NCBI RefSeq assembly: GCF_001428565.1
Contig: NZ_LMIA01000009.1
Location: 331,358-395,357, forward strand
From: Nocardioides sp. Root190
GTDB lineage: Bacteria > Actinomycetota > Actinomycetes > Propionibacteriales > Nocardioidaceae
Reading direction: 5' to 3'
DNA length: 64,000 nucleotides
Shown: positions 54,288 to 62,156 of the stretch, piece by piece
How positions within the stretch are numbered: position 1 is the stretch's first letter
How the letters are laid out: the number at the start of each line of letters is the position of its first letter
Notes under the pieces: model-generated
The model's input: only the letters and a program-made list of their open reading frames with translations
The model's database searches: none
What the model was told of the DNA's origin: nothing
Made by a program: the position numbers and the translations under genes

Positions 54288-55126
54288 TGACCACGCTGCT
54301 GCCCGACACCCCGACCGCCGTACCGCTGGCCGCGAGCCCCGACCGGGTGCTCGCCGCCCGCCCGTCGCTGCGCGACACCGTCAACCAGTCCTTCGCGATG
54401 GCCTGGCGGGCCACCAAGAAGATGCGCCGCAACCCGGAGCAATTCTTCGACGTGACCCTGCAGCCGGTGCTGTTCACGGCGATGTTCGCCTACATCTTCG
54501 GTGGTGCGATCTCCGGATCGGTCGCCGACTACCTGCCGCTGATCATCCCCGGCATCCTGGCCCAGACCGCGCTGACCGCCTCGATGGCGACTGGCACCCA
54601 GATGCGCGAGGACATGGACAAGGGCGTCTTCGACCGCTTCAAGTCGCTGCCGATCGCCCGGATCGCGCCGCTCGTCGGCCCGATGCTGGCCGACCTGATC
54701 CGCTACGGCACGGCTGCCACGATCACCATCGCGGTGGGCCTGGCGATGGGCTACCGGCCCGGGGGCGGCGTCCTCGGCGTGGCCGCTGGCTGGGCGCTGA
54801 CGATCATCGCCGGCTGGTCGCTGTCGTGGATCTTCTGCTGGCTCGGCACGGTGGCGCGCTCGGCCCAGGCCGTGCAGGGCATCGGGATGATGATCATGTT
54901 CCCGCTGACCTTCCTGTCGAACGCGTTCGTGCCGATGGACACGCTGCCCGGCTGGCTCGAGGCGTTCGTGAAGGTCAACCCCGTCTCGCACGTCGTCACG
55001 GCCGTGCGGGACCTGATGAATGCCGGTGACCTGACCGGCCAGGTCGGCTGGGCGCTGCTCGGGTGCGCCGTCGTGGTCGCGATCTTCGCACCACTGGCCG
55101 TGCGGAACTACGCCCGCAAGATGTGA
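54287..55126 (+). CDS. DrrB-like ABC-2 exporter permease
   Basis: A 279-residue protein with six predicted membrane helices. Motifs of the family are PEQFFDVTLQPVLFTAMFAY, GTQMREDMDKGVFDRFKSLP and PLTFLSNAFVPMDTLPGWL. ATG 54287 shares a base with the stop of the ATPase gene (TGATG). It forms the membrane part of the DrrAB-like exporter. It ends directly beside the convergent AfsR-type regulator gene, with no space for a terminator. Confidence 0.92.
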   Translation: MTTLLPDTPTAVPLAASPDRVLAARPSLRDTVNQSFAMAWRATKKMRRNPEQFFDVTLQPVLFTAMFAYIFGGAISGSVADYLPLIIPGILAQTALTASMATGTQMREDMDKGVFDRFKSLPIARIAPLVGPMLADLIRYGTAATITIAVGLAMGYRPGGGVLGVAAGWALTIIAGWSLSWIFCWLGTVARSAQAVQGIGMMIMFPLTFLSNAFVPMDTLPGWLEAFVKVNPVSHVVTAVRDLMNAGDLTGQVGWALLGCAVVVAIFAPLAVRNYARKM

Positions 55127-58100
55127 TCAGAGCACGCGCTCGAGAGCGGCGCGGGCCTCGACCAACAGGTCGGGTCCGCGCCGTTCGGCGTACTCCGTCT
55201 CGATCGCGGCGAGCACCCCCGGCGCCCGCTCGTCGCAGAGCGCACGCGTCCGGTCCCACCGCATCGTCGGTGCGAAGCGCGCATAGGCGAACCGGTCGGC
55301 CAGGACGAGGAGGCGTACGCCGTCCTCCGGCGGGTGGGGGCCGCGCAGGAGTGCCCACAGGCCGAGTCCGAAGAGGACCAGCCCGGCCACGGGGAAGTCC
55401 ATGAACGGATGGTCCGGGTCGAGCGTGTCGAGTGCCTGGTCGGCCAGGGTCCTGCGCAGGTCCGCGCCTTCGTCGGCGCTTCCGTAGTGGGCATGGGCCA
55501 CGACCGCCGTGGCCACGCCGGCGATCGCCCACGGGGTCACCTGGTCGGGGGAGCCGGGCAGGCGCAGGGCCACGCTCGCGTCGGCCGACTCCCGGTGCAG
55601 GCGCAGCCCGGCGGCGACGTCCCCGGTCGCCAGCGCGAGCTCGGCACGGCTGCGGATGATGGCGACGTCCCCGCCCGGCAGGCCGGTCGGCGCCTTGGCG
55701 GCGAGATCGGCGATCTGCTGGGCTGCCGCGTCGAGGTCGCCCTCGATCATGGCCGCCATCGCGATGATCGACCGGTTCTGCACGGCATCGTCGGTGGCAC
55801 CGAGCCGATCCAGGGCGGGGAGCGCCCACCGGGCGTGCTCCGCTGCCCGGGTGATGTCGCCCAGCTGGGCGTGGAGCTCGGCCAGCTGGGCGTTGATCAT
55901 CGCCCGCCGCCACGGTCCCTCCTCGGGCTGCACGAGCGGCAGGGCGCGGCCCAGGGCGTCGAGTGCGGCGCGGGGATCGCCGCGGTTCTCCCACTGGTGG
56001 GCGGTCCACTGCAGCGCCAGGCAGCGCACCCAGGGGTCCGGGTCCTCGACCAGCGGCGAGACGTCCGTCAGGATGCCGTCCGTCTGGGCCAGCGTGACCC
56101 GGACGAGCGCGGACAGGGCGCGGCTCGGGGTCTGCGAGCCGAGGCTCGTCAGCTGCTCGGTGAACTTCTCGGCGCCCTCGTCCCCGGTGAAGCGGATGCT
56201 GAACAGGGCCAGGGACAGCACGGCCCGCGCGGTGTCGGCGAGCTCGGGCGGCACCGACCACCCGTCGAGCACGCCGTACACCGCCGGCGCCACGGTCATG
56301 CTGCGGAAGTGGTCGCCGCTGATCGACCAGTAGCCGCCGAGACCGGCGAAGAGCACGGCGACCGCCGCCTGGTCCGCCACCGCCGCCGCGTCACGGAGCA
56401 CGTCGGCGAGGTTGGTCTCCTCGGCGCGGATCCGGTCCATCGCCTCGACCTGGTCCAGGGCGAACAGGCGGCGTCCCTCACGTCCCGCGAGCCCGACCGC
56501 CCAGGCCTGCAGCGCGGCGGCGACCTCGGCGGACTCGCCGGCGCTCTCACGCTGCAGGCGGCCGAACTCGCGCACCGTCTCGAGCATCCGGAACCGGGTG
56601 CCCGCATCGGTGTCGCCCACGACGAGCAGCGACTGCTCGACGAGGTCCTCGACGGTGTCGAGGGCGTCCTCGCCGAGCATCTCGCTCGCGCCGTCGAGGG
56701 TGAAGCCGTCGTGGAAGGCGGACAGGAAACGCAGGGCCCGTCGCTCGCGCTCCTGCAGCAGGTTCCACGACCAGTCGATGACGGCGAGCAGCGTCCGGTG
56801 CCGGTCCGGCGCGCTGCGATCGCCCCCACGCAGGAGTGCGAACCGGTCGTCGAGTCGGCGAGCGATCTCGGCCGGTGCCATCACCCGCACCTTGGCGGCG
56901 GCGAGCTCGATGGCGAGCGGGAGACCGTCGAGCCGCTCGACCACCGCCCGCACGTCGTGCTCGTCGAGGCGCACGCCCGGGCGGGCTGCCTCGGCGCGGG
57001 CCTCGAACAGGGTCACGGCGTCGGTGGACCCGAGGTGGGGGAGCAGGTGGACCCGCTCCGCGCCGATGGCCAGCGGTGCGCGCGTGGTCGTCAGCACCCG
57101 CAGCTCGCGCGTGGTCACGACGAGGAAGGCGACCAGGTCGGCCACGGCCTCGACCAGGTGCTCGCAGTTGTCGAGGACCAGCAGGGTCGGTGCCTGGTCG
57201 AGGTGCTGGGCGATCCGGGCGCGGACGTCGGACCGCTGCTCCGGTGTGAGGCCACGACGCCCGCTGACCGAGTCGCGGACCCCGAGCGCCGATCCCACCT
57301 CGCCCACCAGGTCCTCCGGGGTGGTGACACCGACGAGCTCGACGAAGTGGACCACCGGCTGGGTGGCCGCCCGCGCCACGGCGTGGGCGAGCCGGGTCTT
57401 GCCGAGGCCCCCGGGGCCGACCACCGAGACCACCCGGGACGAGGTGAGCAGACCCTCGATGGTGCGGAGGTCGTCGTCGCGCCCCAGGAGCGGGCTGGCG
57501 TCGTACCGCAGGCCCTCGCGGACCGGGCTGTCGAGGGCGAGCAGCTCGCGGTGGATCCGCTGCAGCTCCGGGCCCGGGTCGCTGCCGAGACGATCACGGA
57601 CGTCGATGCGGTGCGCCTCGAAGAGCTCCAGCGCGGCGGCCGGTCCTTGCGTGGCGGCCTCGGCGCGCAGCAGGTCGGCGAGCAGTGCCTCGTCGTCGGG
57701 GCGGGCCTCGACCGCCTCACGCAGGCCCGGCACGGCCTGGGCATGTCGGCCCGAACGGGTCAGCGCCCGGGCCTGCACGACGGCGGCCTCGCGCAGGTCC
57801 TGGTCGGCACGGCGGCGTACCTCCGCCAGGGGACCGGAGGACTCCTCCGGGATGCCAGCGGGGGCGAGGGCCAGCGCGACCTGCGCATGCCTCAGCGCCG
57901 TCGCGGGGTCATCGGCGAGGCTCTCGCGAGCCAGGCGGGCGCTCGTGCGCAGCAGGGATGCGTCGACCTGGTCGGGGTCGACCTGCAGGCGGTAGCCGTT
58001 GCCGGAGGTCACCAGCGCAGTGGCCCCGACGACCGAGCGGACGCGGGAGACGAGGACCTGCAGCGCCTTCGCCGGGTTGGCCGGCGCGTCCTCGCCCCAC

Positions 58101-58237
58101 ACGAGGTCGACGAGGCGGTCGCTGCCGACGGTGCGCCCCGCATCGGCGAGTGCCGCGAGGAGCGCCTTCGGGCGCTCGCCCGCGACGGGGGTGCCCTCCC
58201 AGCGCACGCCGTCGAGCAGCGTCAGGAGGATCGGCAC
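55127..58237 (-). CDS. AfsR/BTAD-type transcriptional regulator with NB-ARC ATPase domain
   Basis: A 1036-residue regulator from GTG 58237. The N-terminal 90 residues form an OmpR-like winged helix (GERPKALLAALADAGRTVGS, LVSRVRSVVGA), followed by the BTAD domain to about 240. The ATPase part has Walker A VGPGGLGKTRLA, LLVLDNCEHLVEAV and GLPLAIELAAAKVR of the AfsR/NB-ARC type, then TPR-like repeats. Such proteins activate secondary metabolism or exporters. It is tail-to-tail with the DrrAB-like genes. Confidence 0.9.
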   Translation of the reverse strand: MPILLTLLDGVRWEGTPVAGERPKALLAALADAGRTVGSDRLVDLVWGEDAPANPAKALQVLVSRVRSVVGATALVTSGNGYRLQVDPDQVDASLLRTSARLARESLADDPATALRHAQVALALAPAGIPEESSGPLAEVRRRADQDLREAAVVQARALTRSGRHAQAVPGLREAVEARPDDEALLADLLRAEAATQGPAAALELFEAHRIDVRDRLGSDPGPELQRIHRELLALDSPVREGLRYDASPLLGRDDDLRTIEGLLTSSRVVSVVGPGGLGKTRLAHAVARAATQPVVHFVELVGVTTPEDLVGEVGSALGVRDSVSGRRGLTPEQRSDVRARIAQHLDQAPTLLVLDNCEHLVEAVADLVAFLVVTTRELRVLTTTRAPLAIGAERVHLLPHLGSTDAVTLFEARAEAARPGVRLDEHDVRAVVERLDGLPLAIELAAAKVRVMAPAEIARRLDDRFALLRGGDRSAPDRHRTLLAVIDWSWNLLQERERRALRFLSAFHDGFTLDGASEMLGEDALDTVEDLVEQSLLVVGDTDAGTRFRMLETVREFGRLQRESAGESAEVAAALQAWAVGLAGREGRRLFALDQVEAMDRIRAEETNLADVLRDAAAVADQAAVAVLFAGLGGYWSISGDHFRSMTVAPAVYGVLDGWSVPPELADTARAVLSLALFSIRFTGDEGAEKFTEQLTSLGSQTPSRALSALVRVTLAQTDGILTDVSPLVEDPDPWVRCLALQWTAHQWENRGDPRAALDALGRALPLVQPEEGPWRRAMINAQLAELHAQLGDITRAAEHARWALPALDRLGATDDAVQNRSIIAMAAMIEGDLDAAAQQIADLAAKAPTGLPGGDVAIIRSRAELALATGDVAAGLRLHRESADASVALRLPGSPDQVTPWAIAGVATAVVAHAHYGSADEGADLRRTLADQALDTLDPDHPFMDFPVAGLVLFGLGLWALLRGPHPPEDGVRLLVLADRFAYARFAPTMRWDRTRALCDERAPGVLAAIETEYAERRGPDLLVEARAALERVL

Positions 58238-58285
58238 CCGCGAAGTCTAGGAGTCGATGTCGGCCGCAGGTGCTTCACTGACGCC

Positions 58286-58687
58286 ATGGCGCACCCGATC
58301 ATGTTCAGCGACGACGACCCCGGCCTGGCCGAGCTGCGCAGGATCTGCCTGGCACTGCCCGGGGTCGAGGAGCGGATCAGCCACGGTCGGCCGACCTTCC
58401 GGACCTCGAAGATCTTCGCTGCGTTCGGGGGGTCGGAGAAGATCCGGCCCGGGGAGCACCGGCAGGTGCCGTGCGCACTCATCTTCACCCCCGACGACGT
58501 CGACCTGCCGGCCATCGACGCGGACGAACGCTTCTTCGTCCCCGCCTACTACGGGCCCTACGGCGGGCGGGCCATCGACCTGGCCGCGCCCGACGTCGAC
58601 TGGGACGAGATCGCCGAGCTGGTCGATGCGTCGTACCGCCGCGTGGCGCCGAAGAAGTTGCTCAAGGAGCTCGACGAACGCGGGTAG
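58286..58687 (+). CDS. MmcQ/YjbR family protein
   Basis: A 133-residue protein from ATG 58286. It fits the MmcQ/YjbR fold: ELRRICLALPGVEERISHG near the start, FRTSKIFAAFGG in the centre, ADERFFVPAYYGPYGGRAID and a C-terminal helix with APKKLLKEL. The family is described as DNA-binding-like, but its role is unclear. It starts 48 nt after the start of the divergent regulator gene. Confidence 0.82.
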   Translation: MAHPIMFSDDDPGLAELRRICLALPGVEERISHGRPTFRTSKIFAAFGGSEKIRPGEHRQVPCALIFTPDDVDLPAIDADERFFVPAYYGPYGGRAIDLAAPDVDWDEIAELVDASYRRVAPKKLLKELDERG

Positions 58688-58690
58688 CCT
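58685..58690 (+). promoter_or_regulatory. Putative -10 box of the Ser/Thr kinase gene
   Basis: TAGCCT overlaps the stop codon of the previous gene and lies 6 nt before GTG 58697, as in leaderless transcripts. Confidence 0.4.
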
Positions 58691-58696
58691 CGCACC

Positions 58697-60349
58697 GTGA
58701 CGACCAGCCCCGACAGCAGCGCACCGACCCAGGTGGGGCCGTTCCGGCTGCTGACCCGCCTGGGCGAGGGCGGCATGGGCATCGTCCACCTGGCCCAGGG
58801 GCCGGACGGCCGGCGGGTCGCCCTCAAGGTCCTGCGCCCGCAGATCGTCGGCGACAAGGAGGCACGTGGCCGCCTCGCGCGCGAGGTCAGCTCGCTGACC
58901 CGGATCCGCAGCCCCTGGGTGGCCGAGATGCTCGCCGCCGACCCGTGGGCCGAGGTCCCCTACGTCGTGACCCGCTACGTGCCCGGACTGTCGCTGCACG
59001 AGCACATCGCGGCCGAGGGGACCGTGGAGGGTCCCGACCTGCACTGGCTCGCCGGTTGTCTGGCGGAGGGTCTGGCCGCGGTTCACGCCGTCGGTGTCCT
59101 GCACCGCGACATCAAGCCCGGCAACGTGCTGATGGAGGGCCGGACGCCGATCCTCATCGACTTCGGCCTGGCCCGCGTGGCCGATGACATCCGGCTCACC
59201 CAGACGGGGTGGCTGCTCGGCACGCCCGGCTACCTCGCACCCGAGATCCTGTACGGCGACGACGCGACTCCCGCGGCCGACGTCCACGCGTGGGCGGCGA
59301 CGGTGGCCTACGCCGCGACCGGCCGGGCGCCGTACGGCCGTGGCCCGGCGATGGCGATCATGGACCGCACCCGACGCGGCCAGCACGACCTGAGCGGGAT
59401 CGAGCGGCCGATGGCCGAGGTGCTCGCCGCGGCCCTGCACCCGGATCCGCTGGAGCGACCGATCCTGGAGGAGGTGCTCGCCTGGCTGCGGCCGCTGAGC
59501 ACCCGTCCGGACCTGCCCTCGGTGGCGCCGCCGGGTGCCCTGTTCACGGCACCGATCGTGGCCGAGGACGACTTCACCCTTCCGCTGGCCCTGGCCGCCC
59601 AGCCCGCGCCCGTCGTGCCTGTCGTGCCCGCGGCGCCGCCGCCACCGCCGCCTCCCGCGGGCACGGCGGTGCTGCCGACCGAGATCGTGGCGCACGCGCC
59701 GCCGACCGCCGCGATGCAGCGCATCGAGCAGGACTGGGACCGCGCCCACGGGTTCGATCCCGACGCGCCCTTCGACACGGCTCCACCGCCGCCGTTGCCC
59801 GAGCGCCTGCGGCGCTGGACCGCGATCGGCGCCGGTGCGGCCGCGCTCGGGGCGGGCTTCGCTGCCGCGCCGTGGGTGACCTCGCTCGTCGTTCTCCTCA
59901 CCGTGTGGTTGCTGCGCTCCGGGTCGCTGGCCGCGTCGGCGGTGGCCGACCGACGCAGCGTCCGCGGCGTCAAGTGGTACGACGGCCTCCGGCTCGTCGT
60001 CAGCAGCCCCTGGCACGTCGTGCGGGCGATCACCGGCACCGTCGTCCTCGTCGTCTGGAGTGCCGGACTCGGCCTGGCCGCGGGCCTGATCTGCTACGCG
60101 TTCGCGCTCGACGTACCGGTCACGCTGCTGGTGTTCGGCGCCGGGCTGGGCGTCGCGCTCTGGTCGGGGCCGGGGGCCAGCAGGTTCCGCTCACCGGTCT
60201 CCCGGGTGCTCGTCCCGGCCTGCCGCTCGACCCTGCCGTGGCTGTTCACCTGCGCCGGCCTGCTGGCGGTGGCGGCCGCCCTCGGCGTGCTCGTCGCTGG
60301 CAACGGCGTCGGCTGGTTCCCGTGGTCGAACGGTCCGTTCGGACTCTGA
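58697..60349 (+). CDS. Transmembrane serine/threonine protein kinase
   Basis: A 550-residue protein from GTG 58697. The kinase domain spans about 15-270: LGEGGMGIVHLA (P-loop), VALKVLRPQ (Lys), VLHRDIKPGNVLM (catalytic Asp), IDFGLAR (DFG) and GTPGYLAPEIL (activation segment). A Pro-rich linker (PPPPPPPAGTAV) follows, then a C-terminal part with about four membrane helices and no external sensor domain of PASTA type. It is a canonical Hanks kinase, unlike PknG. Substrates are unknown. Confidence 0.93.
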   Translation: MTTSPDSSAPTQVGPFRLLTRLGEGGMGIVHLAQGPDGRRVALKVLRPQIVGDKEARGRLAREVSSLTRIRSPWVAEMLAADPWAEVPYVVTRYVPGLSLHEHIAAEGTVEGPDLHWLAGCLAEGLAAVHAVGVLHRDIKPGNVLMEGRTPILIDFGLARVADDIRLTQTGWLLGTPGYLAPEILYGDDATPAADVHAWAATVAYAATGRAPYGRGPAMAIMDRTRRGQHDLSGIERPMAEVLAAALHPDPLERPILEEVLAWLRPLSTRPDLPSVAPPGALFTAPIVAEDDFTLPLALAAQPAPVVPVVPAAPPPPPPPAGTAVLPTEIVAHAPPTAAMQRIEQDWDRAHGFDPDAPFDTAPPPPLPERLRRWTAIGAGAAALGAGFAAAPWVTSLVVLLTVWLLRSGSLAASAVADRRSVRGVKWYDGLRLVVSSPWHVVRAITGTVVLVVWSAGLGLAAGLICYAFALDVPVTLLVFGAGLGVALWSGPGASRFRSPVSRVLVPACRSTLPWLFTCAGLLAVAAALGVLVAGNGVGWFPWSNGPFGL

Positions 60350-60372
60350 TCCCCGGGTTCCGGGATCCGTGG

Positions 60373-60378
60373 CAAACT
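60373..60378 (+). promoter_or_regulatory. Putative -10 box of the cimA leader transcript
   Basis: CAAACT lies 6 nt before GTG 60385, matching the spacing of other leaderless starts in this window. Confidence 0.35.
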
Positions 60379-60384
60379 AGCCCC

Positions 60385-60453
60385 GTGACCACCATCACCC
60401 ACCCGATCGGCGCCCCGATCAGCGCCGCGATCACCACCGGCATCATTACCTAG
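60385..60453 (+). CDS. cimA leader peptide, Ile- and Thr-rich
   Basis: A 22-residue frame from GTG 60385 to TAG 60453. Ile occupies positions 4, 8, 12, 16, 20 and 21; Thr occupies 2, 3, 5, 17, 18 and 22. Twelve of 22 codons are thus Ile or Thr. One Ile codon is ATT, uncommon here. The stop codon is the first base pair region of hairpin 60453-60475, and a terminator follows at 60477-60506. This is the layout of a classic attenuator ahead of an isoleucine-pathway gene. Confidence 0.85.
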   Translation: MTTITHPIGAPISAAITTGIIT

Positions 60454-60475
60454 CGCGTCTGCACGTCAGACGCGC
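60453..60475 (+). promoter_or_regulatory. First hairpin of the cimA attenuator
   Basis: GCGCGTCTG (60453-60461) pairs with CAGACGCGC (60467-60475), loop CACGT. It starts within the stop codon of the leader peptide, so a ribosome at the stop would block it. Confidence 0.75.
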
Positions 60476-60476
60476 C

Positions 60477-60506
60477 AGCCTCTCGTTCTCGGGAGGCTTT
60501 TGTTTT
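60477..60506 (+). terminator. cimA attenuator terminator
   Basis: AGCCTCTCG (60477-60485) pairs with CGGGAGGCT (60490-60498), one G-T pair, loop TTCT, followed by TTTTGTTTT. It is a textbook intrinsic terminator located between the leader peptide and cimA. Confidence 0.9.
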
Positions 60507-60535
60507 GCCCGGATCACGACACCGAGAGACCCCCG

Positions 60536-62152
60536 ATGACCCAGCAGCTCGACCTCCACGGCTCGTTCCACGTCTACGACACCACCCTGCGCGACGGCAT
60601 GCAGCAGGAGGGGTTGAACCCGACGGTCGCCGACAAACTGGCGATCGCGCGCCACCTCGACGGACTGGGTGTGGGCTACATCGAGGGCGGCTGGCCGGGG
60701 GCCAACCCCAAGGACACCGAGTTCTTCCGGCGCGCTGCGCTCGAGCTCGACCTCAAGCACGCCCGGCTCGCGGCGTTCGGCTCGACCCGCAAGGCCGGCG
60801 CGATGGCCGCCGACGATCCGCAGGTCGCCGGTCTGCGCGACAGCGGCGCCGGGGTCGTGACGCTGGTGGCGAAGTCCCACATCGGCCACGTCGAGAAGGC
60901 CCTGCGGACCACCCCCGCCGAGAACCTCGCCATGGTCCGCGACACCGTCAGCCACCTGCGCGCCGAGGGCCAGCAGGTCTTCCTCGACGCCGAGCACTTC
61001 TTCGACGGTTACCGCCTCGACCGGGCCTACGCCCTCGAGGTGCTGCGCACGGCGTACGACGCGGGCGCCGAGGTCATCGCGCTCTGCGACACCAACGGCG
61101 GCATGCTCCCGGGCTGGGTCTCCGACGTGGTCCATGACGTCATCGAGCACGCCGGCGTCCGCGTGGGCATCCACTGCCACAACGACACCGGCCTCGCGGT
61201 CGCCAACACCCTGGCGGCGGTCGACGCCGGCGCGACCCACGTGCAGGGCTGCATCAACGGCTACGGCGAGCGCACCGGCAACGCCGACCTGGTCAACGTC
61301 GTGGCCAACCTCGAGCTCAAGCTGGACCGCCAGGTGCTGCCGCCCGGCCTGCTGCGGGAGGCGACCCGGATCGCCCACGCCGTCGCCGAGGTCACCAACG
61401 TGCCCCCGGCCGCCCGCCAGCCGTACGTCGGCACGTCGGCCTTCGCCCACAAGGCGGGCCTGCACGCGAGCGCGATCAAGATCGATCCCGACCTCTACCA
61501 GCACATGGACCCGGCCGGTGTCGGCAACGACATGCGCCTGCTCGTGTCCGAGATGGCAGGCCGCGCCTCCATCGAGCTGAAGGGCAAGGAGCTGGGCTTC
61601 GACCTGTCCGGCAGCCCGGACGTCGTCAACCGGGTGACGGCCCGGGTCAAGGCGATGGAGTCGCGTGGCTACACGTTCGAGGCCGCGGACGCCTCCTTCG
61701 AGCTGATGCTGATCGAGGAGGCCGAGGGGCACCGCCCGTCGTACTTCGACGTCGAGAGCTGGCGGGTCATCACCGAGACGCTCACCCACGCACAGCCGGG
61801 GGAGGAGGCGGTGTCGGAGGCGACGGTGAAGCTCACCGCTGCCGGGGTCCGCTACGTCATCACCGGCGAGGGCAACGGCCCGGTCAACGCGCTCGACCAG
61901 GCCCTGCGCACCGCGATCCTGCAGGCCTTCCCGGAGATCGCACAGTTCGAGCTGATCGACTTCAAGGTCCGCATCCTCGACCAGGGCCACGGCACCGACG
62001 CGATCACGCGAGTGCTCATCGAGACCACCGACGGGGTCTCCTCCTGGGTCACCGTCGGCGTCGGGGCCAACATGATCGAGGCGTCATTCGAGGCGCTGGT
62101 CGACGGACTGACCTACGGCCTGCTGCGTCAGCACGTGGACGGACGCGACTGA
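60536..62152 (+). CDS. cimA: Citramalate synthase
   Basis: A 538-residue enzyme that condenses pyruvate and acetyl-CoA to (R)-citramalate, the threonine-independent entry to isoleucine. The HMGL-like TIM barrel shows VYDTTLRDGMQQEG (Arg19, Asp20), YIEGGWPGANPKDTEFF and HCHNDTGLA (metal His from about 213). The long form with SYFDVESWRVITET and the C-terminal LeuA-type allosteric domain is typical of CimA and separates it from LeuA. Product then passes to LeuCD and LeuB. It is preceded by an Ile/Thr leader attenuator. Confidence 0.93.
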   Translation: MTQQLDLHGSFHVYDTTLRDGMQQEGLNPTVADKLAIARHLDGLGVGYIEGGWPGANPKDTEFFRRAALELDLKHARLAAFGSTRKAGAMAADDPQVAGLRDSGAGVVTLVAKSHIGHVEKALRTTPAENLAMVRDTVSHLRAEGQQVFLDAEHFFDGYRLDRAYALEVLRTAYDAGAEVIALCDTNGGMLPGWVSDVVHDVIEHAGVRVGIHCHNDTGLAVANTLAAVDAGATHVQGCINGYGERTGNADLVNVVANLELKLDRQVLPPGLLREATRIAHAVAEVTNVPPAARQPYVGTSAFAHKAGLHASAIKIDPDLYQHMDPAGVGNDMRLLVSEMAGRASIELKGKELGFDLSGSPDVVNRVTARVKAMESRGYTFEAADASFELMLIEEAEGHRPSYFDVESWRVITETLTHAQPGEEAVSEATVKLTAAGVRYVITGEGNGPVNALDQALRTAILQAFPEIAQFELIDFKVRILDQGHGTDAITRVLIETTDGVSSWVTVGVGANMIEASFEALVDGLTYGLLRQHVDGRD

Positions 62153-62156
62153 GCCG

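Noticed and set aside
53280..58237. Antibiotic biosynthesis cluster marked by DrrAB-like exporter and AfsR-type regulator
   Set aside because: No polyketide, peptide or other biosynthetic genes are nearby; the neighbours are primary metabolism and signalling genes.
55334..58285. Long plus-strand frame merging into the MmcQ-like gene
   Set aside because: Antisense to the AfsR-type regulator. Only the last 133 codons from ATG 58286 have family features.
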